Source of the DNA: Oscillospiraceae bacterium
GTDB taxonomy: Bacteria > Bacillota > Clostridia > Oscillospirales > Oscillospiraceae
DNA length: 45,507 nucleotides
Assembly (NCBI GenBank): GCA_022799035.1
Contig: JAAWNQ010000016.1
Span: 1 to 45,507 of the forward strand
Direction of reading: 5' to 3'
Shown: piece by piece, positions 1 to 6,066 of the stretch
Layout of the letters: each line of letters starts with the position of its first letter
Position numbering within the stretch: position 1 is the stretch's first letter
Notes under the pieces: generated by a model
Seen by the model: the letters and a program-made list of their open reading frames with translations, nothing else
Databases searched by the model: none
What the model was told of the DNA's origin: nothing
Program-made: the position numbers and the translations under genes

Positions 1-20
1 TCTCTCTCTCTCTCTCTCTC
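1..20. repeat. (TC)10 dinucleotide tract inside the methyltransferase frame
   Basis: Ten perfect TC units (AG on the coding strand) occupy the window edge, directly after the catalytic motif codons. The true length is unknown because the sequence ends here. Dinucleotide tracts inside methyltransferase genes can change length by slippage and switch the frame. The tract may equally be where an assembly stopped. Confidence 0.8.
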
Positions 21-140
21 TACATGAACAATTTGTGAACCGCCGCCATAGGGCGGGTCTACCACAGCCAGGTCAAAATACTTGTCTGGTATTTTCCGCA
101 TGGCTTCCAGGCAGTCCATGTTGTAAGCAAAGCTACCCAT
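1..140 (-). CDS. DNA N6-adenine methyltransferase, N-terminal part (cut by window edge)
   Basis: Reading leftward from the ATG at 140, the protein starts MGSFAYNMDCLEAMRKIPD and reaches DLAVVDPPYGGG, the DPPY catalytic motif IV of N6-adenine (amino) DNA methyltransferases. The opening NMDCLEAM is typical of the beta-class, DpnA-like phage enzymes. Only about 46 codons are in the window. Right after the DPPYGGG motif the reading frame enters a pure AG dinucleotide tract that encodes alternating Glu and Arg and runs off the edge. The start overlaps the stop of the upstream gene (TAG at 133-135), so the two are translationally coupled. Such enzymes in prophages usually protect phage DNA from host restriction or mark it for regulation. 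The family call rests on one motif plus the N-terminus. Specificity cannot be inferred. Confidence 0.75.
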   Translation of the reverse strand, partial: MGSFAYNMDCLEAMRKIPDKYFDLAVVDPPYGGGSQIVHVERERER

Positions 141-552
141 TTTTCGCCTCCGCCATGTAGTCGCACCACTTCAAAAAGGCCCGGAGAATAGGGTTTACAT
201 TTCCCTGATCCGCCCACCCCGCAAAGCCGATAAAGCCGTCAGCGTTGAAACTGATACACTCTCTCTGCACAAAATAGTGGGAATTGACATACAGGAAACA
301 CGATGTAATGGAACCATTGGGCCGCTTTTTGATGTTTATTTTCTTGCTGAGGGTCATAGTGGAAACCGAAGTCTCACAGTCCTTTGCGGACTTTTTTAAC
401 TCCTGTTGAAGAAGCATAACCAGGGGAAGAATATCGCCCTCTGTAATGTCGTCATAGGTCAGGCCCTTTTGCTTGAAGTAGTCCCGGGCTTCATCATTAG
501 TACATACTGCGGTTATATCGGTCTTTCGGATGTACGGTTTAGTCCCCATCAC
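133..552 (-). CDS. hypothetical phage-type protein, 139 aa
   Basis: I do not recognise the family. The protein is soluble, mixed alpha/beta in appearance, with no signal peptide or membrane segment. It has an N-terminal stretch with ICNDEA-like acidic residues and a C-terminal segment rich in aromatic residues (FIGFAGWADQG, FLKWCDYM). It starts with GTG at 552 or ATG at 549. The GGAGGGG at 563-569 fits the GTG better by spacing. The start overlaps the end of the MazG-like gene (TAA at 539-541), and its own stop overlaps the start of the adenine methyltransferase. It is therefore embedded in a tightly packed leftward operon. A role linked to DNA modification is possible only by position. Confidence 0.7.
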   Translation of the reverse strand: MMGTKPYIRKTDITAVCTNDEARDYFKQKGLTYDDITEGDILPLVMLLQQELKKSAKDCETSVSTMTLSKKINIKKRPNGSITSCFLYVNSHYFVQRECISFNADGFIGFAGWADQGNVNPILRAFLKWCDYMAEAKNG

Positions 553-835
553 TCATCACCAACCCCTCCAGGCGCTCCAGTTTGGCGATTTCCTGTTCGA
601 CAGGATCCCCGAAGATCAACTGGAGCTGGTTCAGCATGATGGACACATCGGCCATCTCCTCCAGAAGCCCGGCAGTTTTGCCCTTGCTACGCAGCCACTT
701 GGTCAACTCCTTCTGAAGTTCAGCCATTTCCTCAATGGCCACAATGACCTGCTCACGGTAGCCGAACTTCTTAATAGCACCCTCCAGGATGGCGATTTCC
801 CGCTCCTGGGTCATTTCCTTTTTCTGCTCGTTCAT
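539..835 (-). CDS. MazG-like nucleotide pyrophosphohydrolase, 98 aa
   Basis: The helical protein carries a VAIEEMAELQKEL motif and, about 25 residues later, LLEEMADVSIMLNQL. This is the EExxE...ExxD metal-binding arrangement of the all-alpha MazG/dUTPase-like NTP pyrophosphatases. Members hydrolyse NTPs or dNTPs to monophosphate and pyrophosphate. Phage copies may trim modified or alarmone nucleotides in the infected cell. At 98 residues it has a single compact domain, much shorter than cellular MazG. The start at 835 is chosen because AGGAAG lies just upstream (841-852); a longer frame exists but has no ribosome binding site. It follows the 56-aa gene with a one-base gap and overlaps the next gene, within the same operon. 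Confidence 0.75.
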   Translation of the reverse strand: MNEQKKEMTQEREIAILEGAIKKFGYREQVIVAIEEMAELQKELTKWLRSKGKTAGLLEEMADVSIMLNQLQLIFGDPVEQEIAKLERLEGLVMSDGD

Positions 836-836
836 G

Positions 837-1007
837 TCAATTTCTTCCTTCCTGATTAAGTAGACCCAGCAGGGCCATAATTGCATTGTGGGCTTCCTTG
901 TAGAGCGGGTCACCATTGGCAATTCCCCGCAGGCGTAGCCGTTGCGCCGTTTTCTTGGCTCTTTGCATGATTTTCTCACGCTTCGTTGTAGAGTGTTCCT
1001 CCTTCAT
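837..1007 (-). CDS. small basic hypothetical protein, 56 aa
   Basis: The ATG at 1005-1007 overlaps the TGA of the cytosine methyltransferase in an ATGA junction, the main reason to accept this start. The product begins MKEEHSTTKREKIMQRAKK. It is Lys/Arg-rich in its first half and ends in a predicted amphipathic helix (AHNAIMALLGLLNQEG). There are no recognised domains. The size, charge and tight coupling fit a small early phage protein. Nothing shows its function. Confidence 0.65.
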   Translation of the reverse strand: MKEEHSTTKREKIMQRAKKTAQRLRLRGIANGDPLYKEAHNAIMALLGLLNQEGRN

Positions 1008-2722
1008 ACCGCCACCGCCTTTTCCAGCTCTGCCATTGTGGTGATCTCCAAACCGCACCATTCCGGCAGATTTGCCCGGACAAGCGCCGTGGCAAAGGGG
1101 GGTGGGACAGCATTGCCGCACCGGGCCACCTGCTTGGAACGGCCATATTCGTGACCCTCATAATCCCGGTCGATGATGTAGTCAGGCGGGAATCCATTAG
1201 CCCGGTACAACTCCTTGGGGGACAACATCCGCAGACCAATATCTGCCATGTAATACCACACGCCGCCGATGAGGAACAGCAGCACCTCATCATTGGCCAA
1301 ATGATAGCCGCAATACTCATTCAGCAGTGCCCGGATCTGGGGCCACCGTTGAAGGTCGGCTCCTGGGGCCATCTTCTCCACCCGAGTGACCACCAAGCCG
1401 TGGTGGGTTCCCTCGGCGGTGATGGTTGCCAGCGGCCCATCTACTGGGCCACCCACATCGTTATGGTGTAACTTGACCAAGTGGGATATTGCAAGCCCTT
1501 CCCGATCCTTCGTTGTGATAGTATGCAGGGGCGCCGCAACATCCTGACCCTGCTTCTCCCCACTGTAATACTTCACCAGCGTGGGAGCGGCCACCCCATA
1601 GCGGTTGGCGGCATCAATGGTCATAATGGGGTCGGTCACACCCTGCCCCCGTACCCGCTCGGTTTGCTCGGTGTGATACTGGATCATAGCCGGGCAGACC
1701 AGACCCTCGCCCAATTTCGCTGTGATAGTCTGGACAGGTTCTTTCAAACTCTGCCCCCGGAAATCTCCGGCATGGTTCACCTGAACCATATAGGGCTGGA
1801 CTACTCCATGCTTTGCCACCCCCACGGCAGTGGGCAGCGGCTCTTCTGCGTCATGCACCCGTGGGGCCTGTCCCTTGCGCTCCCCATATCCCACAGGGAT
1901 GATAAAGGGATTTGCGGACTGGATCACGAACTTATCCACCCCACGGGCCACCCGGCGCAGTGTGTTGGGGCGGAGCGGGCGCTGGGCTGTCAGGCCGTAC
2001 TTGGCTTTGATTGTCTCCCTGGTGTCAAAGATAGAAGGACACGGAAGAGACCAGTCAATGATCTCCGAAGCACTCCTCCAGGGCAGCTTTTCCCCGTTCT
2101 TGACCTCCTGACTGTCTCGGGAGGCGTGGGTGGCTTCTGGCCAGATAATGGCCCGCCCATCGCACCGGGCAATCAGGAAGAACCGCTTGCGGGTGGTGGG
2201 TGCGCCATAGTCGGCGGCTACCAACTCCCGCCATTGCACATCATAACCAAGGGCATACAGTTGCCGGACGAACTTCTGGAAGGTCTGGCCCTTCTTACTC
2301 TTCACAGGCTTGCCACGGCGGACAGGCCCCCAGGTCTGAAACTCCTCCACATTCTCCAGGATGATGACCCTGGGGCGGACTGTACCCGCCCAGCGCAGGG
2401 CGATCCAGGCAAGGCCCCGGATTGACTTATCAACGGGCTTTCCGCCCTTCGCTTTGGAAAAGTGCTTGCAGTCCGGGGAGAACCAGGCCAGCCCAACCGG
2501 GCGGCCGGCACACACCTCCACCGGGTCTACATCCCATACACTGGCTTGGTAGTGGGTCGTGTGGGGATGGTTGGTCTTGTGCATTAAGATGGCGTCAGGG
2601 TCGTGGTTGATGGCTATATCCACCACTCGGCCCGTGGCCAGCTCCATACCCGTGGAGGCTCCACCGCCACCGGCGAAGTTGTCCACGATGATTTCATCCA
2701 AAAGGTTGACCTGTGCCCTCAT
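1004..2722 (-). CDS. phage-type C5-cytosine DNA methyltransferase, 572 aa
   Basis: This protein methylates cytosine at C5 in duplex DNA using S-adenosylmethionine. Visible motifs in order are: motif I DNFAGGGGASTGME (AdoMet binding, residues about 13-26); the catalytic loop GLAWFSPDCKHFSKAKGG, where SPDC replaces the usual PPCQ (about residues 77-95); motif VI ENVEEF; motif VIII RKRFFLIAR; and the C-terminal motifs IX-X region NGFPPDYII and GNAVPPPFA. Between VIII and IX lies an unusually long segment with about four diverged repeats, each containing a Pro-x-x-TI(T) element, probably the target-recognition domain. Its length exceeds the usual 330-420 residues because of this insert. It overlaps both neighbours by ATGA junctions. 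The SPDC variant is typical of phage-encoded members as far as I know. Sequence specificity is unknown. Confidence 0.92.
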   Translation of the reverse strand: MRAQVNLLDEIIVDNFAGGGGASTGMELATGRVVDIAINHDPDAILMHKTNHPHTTHYQASVWDVDPVEVCAGRPVGLAWFSPDCKHFSKAKGGKPVDKSIRGLAWIALRWAGTVRPRVIILENVEEFQTWGPVRRGKPVKSKKGQTFQKFVRQLYALGYDVQWRELVAADYGAPTTRKRFFLIARCDGRAIIWPEATHASRDSQEVKNGEKLPWRSASEIIDWSLPCPSIFDTRETIKAKYGLTAQRPLRPNTLRRVARGVDKFVIQSANPFIIPVGYGERKGQAPRVHDAEEPLPTAVGVAKHGVVQPYMVQVNHAGDFRGQSLKEPVQTITAKLGEGLVCPAMIQYHTEQTERVRGQGVTDPIMTIDAANRYGVAAPTLVKYYSGEKQGQDVAAPLHTITTKDREGLAISHLVKLHHNDVGGPVDGPLATITAEGTHHGLVVTRVEKMAPGADLQRWPQIRALLNEYCGYHLANDEVLLFLIGGVWYYMADIGLRMLSPKELYRANGFPPDYIIDRDYEGHEYGRSKQVARCGNAVPPPFATALVRANLPEWCGLEITTMAELEKAVAV

Positions 2723-2901
2723 GCCTTCACCTCCCCAAGCCGGAGAGGGATGGCGTCATCTACAACGCTATTCCAGTTTTTCCCCAGCCCCCACAGTTTG
2801 GCCGCCTTATAGACAGCCTCCTTGTCATCTTCGGCGGTCACCGTTTGGGTGGGATAATCAGGGTGTGTCACCCTGAAAGTGTAAATTTTCTGTTTTGCCA
2901 T
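2719..2901 (-). CDS. small phage protein, 60 aa
   Basis: The protein MAKQKIYTFRVTHPDYPT... has a likely beta-strand-rich N-terminus and a helix (DKEAVYKAAKLWGLG). It resembles the many small early phage proteins that sit next to DNA methyltransferases, but I cannot assign a family. GAGGAAAG lies upstream of the ATG at 2901. Its TGA overlaps the methyltransferase ATG (2719-2722), so it is translationally coupled to it. Confidence 0.7.
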   Translation of the reverse strand: MAKQKIYTFRVTHPDYPTQTVTAEDDKEAVYKAAKLWGLGKNWNSVVDDAIPLRLGEVKA

Positions 2902-2919
2902 ATTGCTTTCCTCGCTTTT

Positions 2920-2937
2920 ACCGCTTATAATAGCGGT
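2920..2937. repeat. inverted repeat ACCGCT-TATAAT-AGCGGT
   Basis: A perfect 6-bp inverted repeat with a TATAAT spacer lies in the 42-bp gap between two leftward genes, upstream of the 60-aa gene's ribosome binding site. It could be an operator or a weak processing hairpin. There is no U-tract, so it is not a terminator. Confidence 0.45.
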
Positions 2938-2943
2938 GTAGTG

Positions 2944-3267
2944 TTAGGCTTTAGCCTGACTTCCGCCTTCGGTGTTCGCAGCACCGGGGGCGGTTTCTTT
3001 TTGCTCATTGATGGCCCAGACAGCTACCATTTTTCCACTGCGGCGGCTCCGCCGCTTTCCGATGGTGCAAAGGGCACCAGCCTGGGTCAGCTCGGTCAAA
3101 CGGGGGCGGACTTGATTGGGGTCGTGATAGCCCAGCACCTCCATCACCTCGTCCACAGTCATGGGGCCGTGTTCGGTGATCGCTTCCATGATCTGCTGGT
3201 GCCTAAAGTGCTTTTCCGGCTTGATGTCCTCATGGGCCGCCCGGCGGGTCTCTGTGGTTATGCTCAC
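2944..3267 (-). CDS. winged-helix DNA-binding protein, 107 aa
   Basis: Residues about 22-75 (RHQQIMEAITEHGPMTVDEVMEVLGYHDPNQVRPRLTELTQAG in part) have the helix-turn-helix-wing pattern of phage replication-initiation or regulatory winged-helix proteins: 'hGpmTvdEv', then a recognition helix with NQVRPRLTEL, then a basic wing GKRRSRRSGKMVAVW. The C-terminal 20 residues are low complexity and Ala/Gly-rich. They are encoded by DNA that also forms the hairpin repeat at 2960-2994. The gene lies four bases after the transglycosylase start region in the leftward operon. Function as a regulator or host-takeover factor is inferred only from the fold. Confidence 0.7.
   Translation of the reverse strand: MSITTETRRAAHEDIKPEKHFRHQQIMEAITEHGPMTVDEVMEVLGYHDPNQVRPRLTELTQAGALCTIGKRRSRRSGKMVAVWAINEQKETAPGAANTEGGSQAKA
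2960..2994 (-). repeat. hairpin repeat, copy 1 (matches 5939-5973)
   Basis: Read leftward, this 35-base segment matches 30 of 35 bases of the segment at 5939-5973 and folds the same way, with outer CCGCC/GGCGG and inner GGTG/CACC. In this copy the repeat is inside the 3' end of the winged-helix gene. The second copy is intergenic, after the ImmA/IrrE gene. Confidence 0.7.
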
Positions 3268-3271
3268 AGGT

Positions 3272-3928
3272 TCACCCCCTGAAAGTGGCGGCTGCCGTTA
3301 TAACCATATCGGCGTATGTACGGTCTCCAGTGTCATGGCCGGCGTTGTAGGCCGTCAGAGCCGCCTCCAGATCACCGTCGTATCGCTCCAACTGATAGGC
3401 CAGGTATTCCATACCAGTGCGGATATTGTCGGCCGGGGCCAGGTCAGAAGGGAAATACTTGGGGTTAAGTTGACAGTAGCCATAGCAACCGCTGGCGGTA
3501 TTCAAGGCGTCCGGCCGAAAACTGCTTTCTACCTGGATCAGGCCAAGCCCGATAGACGGGTGGATCTGGCCAGCCTCGCAGGTCTCCAGCAGGGCGGTCA
3601 TTTCCTCATCGGTCAAGGGGACATCCCAAATGGGGCTGGGTTCTCCCATTTGCTCAGGATGGGCGATTTTTACCACATCCAACAGGGAAACCGTTGCAAT
3701 GGCGGGAATATCTAACTTGTTGGTCATTTGCTGGGGTTCGGGCGAGGGGGGGATCTTGCCAAACGCAAAACCAGCGGCAGAATTGCCGACAATGATACCG
3801 AGAATAAGACCGATACAGATACCGGCGACACAGCCGAGTAACTGAACTTGCCGCAATTTCTTCTGGTGTCGCTGTTCCTCCCGGGTCAAAGGCCGGGGAC
3901 GGTCAAGGGTCACAATTCGTAAATCCAT
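3272..3928 (-). CDS. membrane-anchored lytic transglycosylase (SLT family), 218 aa
   Basis: A basic cytoplasmic stretch of about 30 residues is followed by one membrane segment (LLGCVAGICIGLILGIIVG, about 30-50) and an extracellular SLT domain (about 105-215). The domain contains GLGLIQVESSF with the catalytic Glu, then SGCYGYCQLNP and ALTAYNAGHDTG, the standard motifs I-III of lytic transglycosylases, which cleave peptidoglycan between MurNAc and GlcNAc. In an element like this it may help local cell-wall opening during DNA transfer or particle release. The length is normal for single-domain members. The start at 3928 overlaps the TAA of the upstream HTH gene (TAATG), supporting coupling. 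Confidence 0.88.
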   Translation of the reverse strand: MDLRIVTLDRPRPLTREEQRHQKKLRQVQLLGCVAGICIGLILGIIVGNSAAGFAFGKIPPSPEPQQMTNKLDIPAIATVSLLDVVKIAHPEQMGEPSPIWDVPLTDEEMTALLETCEAGQIHPSIGLGLIQVESSFRPDALNTASGCYGYCQLNPKYFPSDLAPADNIRTGMEYLAYQLERYDGDLEAALTAYNAGHDTGDRTYADMVITAAATFRG

Positions 3929-4203
3929 TATGCTTTTTCTCCTTCCGGGGTGTATGGCACCCCAATGATTTCGCAGACTTCCCTCCCGGTGAGATGGAGA
4001 TGGCGGGCAAGTTGGGAGGCCCGGTCAAATCCAAAGCCGTGGTAAAGGTCTTGCTTTCGCTTGGAATAGGCACTTTGCCCCATTCCAACAGCGTGGGCAA
4101 CATCCTGGTCTCTGGGTAGGGCCATATCTACCTTTGCCCTTGCAACAGCCCTTTGGAGGGCTTTTTCCCGTTGCTGTTGTTCGGTCATTCTTGGGCGGGG
4201 CAT
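3928..4203 (-). CDS. HTH (XRE-like) DNA-binding protein, 91 aa
   Basis: The protein begins with a basic, Gln-rich helix and then shows a Cro/CI-type helix-turn-helix (about 30-80: DVAHAVGMGQSAYSKRKQD... with a following LARHLHLTGREVCEIIGVPY). The HTH form resembles the small phage antitermination or activator proteins that open early operons. GGAGGT lies just upstream of the ATG at 4203. It is the first gene of the leftward run 4203-1 after a short gap, so it may control that operon. The specific function is not known. Confidence 0.65.
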   Translation of the reverse strand: MPRPRMTEQQQREKALQRAVARAKVDMALPRDQDVAHAVGMGQSAYSKRKQDLYHGFGFDRASQLARHLHLTGREVCEIIGVPYTPEGEKA

Positions 4204-4275
4204 GGGCGGGAATACCTCCTTTCATCAGTCCGCTTTATTGGACAGGTTGTGTGATATGCTTCGGTTTGTAGCTCC

Positions 4276-4304
4276 TTGCCGCCCTTCCTCAACTGTGGTA
4301 AAAT
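4276..4304 (+). promoter_or_regulatory. sigma-A promoter for the 71-aa gene
   Basis: TTGCCG (4276-4281) and TAAAAT (4299-4304) are separated by exactly 17 bases, and the ATG at 4327 follows 22 bases later with GGGGGTGA as its ribosome binding site. Confidence 0.6.
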
Positions 4305-4326
4305 GTCAGGGAAAGGGGGTGAAACA

Positions 4327-4542
4327 ATGGATCATTGGCCTGATTTTGTTACCTTCATATCTTCACTGAACGAAAATACCATTCAAAATATTGCAGAAGA
4401 CGCAAAGAAAAAGTGTGAAGAGGTGAAGGCTTTTGGCGTTGGAAGCCAAACATTAGCCATTAGTTGGACGGTTTCTCTGGAGCTTTTGGCCCTATATCAC
4501 CAGTGGCTCCGTGAAGAACTCTCGCAAGACCCATCGGATTGA
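4327..4542 (+). CDS. small hypothetical protein, 71 aa
   Basis: The ATG at 4327 is preceded by AAAGGGGGTGA and its own promoter. The product (MDHWPDFVTFISSLNENT...) is acidic and largely helical, with one moderately hydrophobic helix (TLAISWTVSLELLALYHQWL) that may be amphipathic rather than transmembrane. It is the only rightward gene inside the leftward region, and its last 83 bases overlap the end of the 55-aa leftward gene tail to tail. Isolated single-promoter genes of this kind in prophages are often lysogenic-conversion (moron) genes. That is inference. Confidence 0.6.
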   Translation: MDHWPDFVTFISSLNENTIQNIAEDAKKKCEEVKAFGVGSQTLAISWTVSLELLALYHQWLREELSQDPSD

Positions 4543-4627
4543 CTTCAAGGCTTTCCATCTGTCGCCTTTGTAGTTCCGCTATAAGGGCAGCGATTTCTTT
4601 GGGGGATCCGTGGAGCTCTACCTTCAA
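4460..4627 (-). CDS. small helical phage protein, 55 aa (TTG start)
   Basis: The start is TTG at 4627, because a near-perfect AAAGGAGGTGA ribosome binding site lies just upstream. An ATG further upstream lacks one. The product begins (M)KVELHGSPKEIAALIAELQRRQ. The short beta-strand followed by a helix is a common build of small phage regulatory or early proteins. The operator-like repeat 4647-4661 lies immediately upstream. It is the second gene of the leftward early operon, after the Cro-like gene, and its 3' end overlaps the convergent gene 4327-4542. Confidence 0.65.
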   Translation of the reverse strand: MKVELHGSPKEIAALIAELQRRQMESLEVNPMGLARVLHGATGDIGPKAPEKPSN

Positions 4628-4646
4628 GGTTTCACCTCCTTTTGTA

Positions 4647-4661
4647 GTTGCACTACGCAAC
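4647..4661. promoter_or_regulatory. operator-like inverted repeat GTTGC-N5-GCAAC (site 1)
   Basis: GTTGCACTACGCAAC is a perfect 5-5-5 inverted repeat, extended by TA on each side. The same architecture recurs at 4887-4901 and 4972-4986 next to the two divergent promoters. The site overlaps the stop of the Cro-like gene. Confidence 0.7.
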
Positions 4662-4867
4662 TACCCGGCAAAAAAATATTCGCCGAACTGTGCGTTGTCG
4701 ATTTGGAGCAAATCAGCCAATTTCTCGGCTTCGTCAAGATCCATCGGGCGAACTCTGTTCAGCTTCTGTGAGGCAGTCGCCGGAGCGATTCCAAGGGCTT
4801 TGGCAACATCTTTTTGAGTGAGCCGAAGTTCTGCCAAACGGCCCCTCACCTTGGCTACATTCAACAT
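4661..4867 (-). CDS. Cro-like XRE regulator, 68 aa
   Basis: The start at 4867 is fixed by AAAGGAGGTG at 4873-4883; a longer frame begins inside the promoter. The protein is a single HTH domain (RLAELRLTQKDVAKALGIAPATASQKLNRVRPM..., about 10-55) with a short C-terminal tail. It is the first gene transcribed from the strong leftward promoter and lies opposite the repressor. By position it is therefore the counterpart of phage Cro, shutting off repressor synthesis when the lytic programme starts. GTTGC-N5-GCAAC sites lie both before and after the gene. Which protein binds them, or both, is inference. Confidence 0.8.
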   Translation of the reverse strand: MLNVAKVRGRLAELRLTQKDVAKALGIAPATASQKLNRVRPMDLDEAEKLADLLQIDNAQFGEYFFAG

Positions 4868-4886
4868 TATAAGCACCTCCTTTCTT

Positions 4887-4901
4887 GTTGCTCTGTGCAA
4901 C
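4887..4901. promoter_or_regulatory. operator GTTGC-N5-GCAAC (site 2) at the leftward start
   Basis: GTTGCTCTGTGCAAC is a perfect inverted repeat located directly downstream of the -10 box of the leftward promoter, where it would cover the transcription start. A matching GCAA half-site at 4917-4921 sits in the promoter spacer. Confidence 0.75.
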
Positions 4902-4902
4902 T

Positions 4903-4931
4903 AATATACACCTAACGCAAGGTTATGTCAA
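4903..4931 (-). promoter_or_regulatory. leftward early promoter
   Basis: Reading leftward, TTGACA (4931-4926) and TATATT (4908-4903) are spaced by 17 bases, a near-consensus sigma-A promoter. It drives the Cro-like gene and the operon beyond. Confidence 0.85.
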
Positions 4932-4945
4932 TAGCATTACGCAAC
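4931..4945. promoter_or_regulatory. degenerate operator (right half perfect)
   Basis: ATAGCATTACGCAAC keeps the full GCAAC half and three of five bases of the left half of the operator, with the same 5-base spacing. It lies upstream of the leftward -35 box. Confidence 0.45.
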
Positions 4946-4971
4946 TTTTTTATATCTATTTTCATTTTTAT

Positions 4972-5001
4972 ATTGCACTGTGCAATTATTTGTGGTATTA
5001 T
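4972..5001 (+). promoter_or_regulatory. repressor promoter with overlapping operator (site 3)
   Basis: TTGCAC (4973-4978) and TATTAT (4996-5001) are 17 bases apart. The -35 box is itself the left half of the inverted repeat TTGC-ACTGT-GCAA (4973-4985), so a bound repressor would block its own promoter. Confidence 0.75.
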
Positions 5002-5026
5002 CATGGTATCCAAAGGAGGCGGGAAA

Positions 5027-5467
5027 ATGAAAAACGAGGATATAGGTGCCCGTATAGAGAGCCGTAGAAGAGCTCTCGGGCTTACGCTTGATGATATAGC
5101 CCAAGAAATTGGGGTAGCCAAGTCTACGGTATATAGATATGAAAAGGGTACTATTGACAAAATCAAGATGCCAGTTATTGAAGCAATAGCAAGAGTGCTG
5201 AAGGTAAATCCATCTTGGATCTGTTGCAAAACAGATGATATGGATGAAAAACCGCCCGCCCTTACAGAGAAGGACGAGCGTGATATAGCCAAAGACTTGG
5301 AGCGGATTATGGCCCAGTTGGACGCCGGTGGTGACCTTATGTTTGACGGTGATCCGATGAGCGATGAGGCCAAAGAGAGTATCCGGGCTGCCATGCGGCT
5401 GGGCCTTGAAGCGGCAAAGATGAAAAACAAGGAGCGTTTCACCCCAAAGCAATACAGGAAGGAGTAA
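5027..5467 (+). CDS. cI-like XRE phage repressor, 146 aa
   Basis: The start at 5027 follows AAAGGAGGCGGG; a longer frame would begin within the promoter. Residues about 8-60 are a classic XRE helix-turn-helix (RIESRRRALGLTLDDIAQEI, GVAKSTVYRYEKG). The rest is an acidic helical linker and tail (about 75-146). There is no S24 peptidase domain, so repressor inactivation would not be by RecA-stimulated self-cleavage. The adjacent ImmA/IrrE protease gene, seven bases downstream, is the usual partner that cleaves such repressors, as in ICEBs1 ImmR/ImmA. The operators at 4887-4985 fit autoregulation and control of the leftward promoter. Confidence 0.88.
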   Translation: MKNEDIGARIESRRRALGLTLDDIAQEIGVAKSTVYRYEKGTIDKIKMPVIEAIARVLKVNPSWICCKTDDMDEKPPALTEKDERDIAKDLERIMAQLDAGGDLMFDGDPMSDEAKESIRAAMRLGLEAAKMKNKERFTPKQYRKE

Positions 5468-5474
5468 AGCGTCA

Positions 5475-5933
5475 GTGGAAATTAAAGGCCTTGCGGAGAA
5501 GCTGGTGCGAAAGTATGGCACCCGTGACCCCTTCAAAATTGCGGAGGCGCTGGGCTATATCGTCTTATATACGCCCCTTGTTGGGGTGCGGGGCTTTTAT
5601 CAATATTTGAAACGGTGCCATATCATCTATTTGGATCCAGGGCTGGACGAGGCCACTGCTCGCTTTGTGTGTGCCCATGAACTGGGCCACTCGCTCCTCC
5701 ACCGGGGGCTTAATCGGATATTTATGGACACCCGCACCTTCCTGGTCTCCAGTCGCTATGAAACAGAAGCAGACCAATTCGCCGCCGATCTTCTCTACGA
5801 TGACTATGACCTTCAAGACCTGTTGACCTTCCCTGTGGCCACCGCAGCGGCCAGTATGGGGGTTTCGGAGGAGCTGGCCACCTACCGGCTCCAGACCGTC
5901 CAGCCCACCCTCTGCCCGGAGTTGTGGGAATAA
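5475..5933 (+). CDS. ImmA/IrrE-family zinc metallopeptidase, 152 aa
   Basis: The protein holds the zinc-binding HELGH motif in ARFVCAHELGHSLLHRG (about 59-75) and a downstream ETEADQFAADLL helix supplying the third ligand, the hallmark of ImmA/IrrE peptidases. These enzymes cleave the cognate repressor to induce element excision or gene expression. The start is GTG at 5475, seven bases after the repressor stop, with AGGAAGGAG overlapping the repressor's last codons, so the pair is coupled. The length is normal for the family. A hairpin (5939-5973) follows the stop. Confidence 0.93.
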   Translation: MEIKGLAEKLVRKYGTRDPFKIAEALGYIVLYTPLVGVRGFYQYLKRCHIIYLDPGLDEATARFVCAHELGHSLLHRGLNRIFMDTRTFLVSSRYETEADQFAADLLYDDYDLQDLLTFPVATAAASMGVSEELATYRLQTVQPTLCPELWE

Positions 5934-5938
5934 CAAAA

Positions 5939-5973
5939 ACCGCCCCCGGTGCTACCAACACCAGGGGCGGAAG
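5939..5973 (+). terminator. hairpin after immA-like gene (repeat copy 2)
   Basis: The segment folds with CCGCCCC pairing to GGGGCGG and an inner GGTG/CACC stem. It starts six bases after the ImmA/IrrE stop. No U-run follows it, so it may be a processing or stability hairpin rather than a terminator. It matches 30 of 35 bases of 2960-2994 on the other strand. Confidence 0.5.
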
Positions 5974-6066
5974 ACGCAAAGACCCAACCCGTCAAGATCA
6001 AGGCCCTATTGCGCCCTTATTCTACCACAAAAGGGGCGGGGCCGCAAGCGAAAGGAGAAATTTTGC

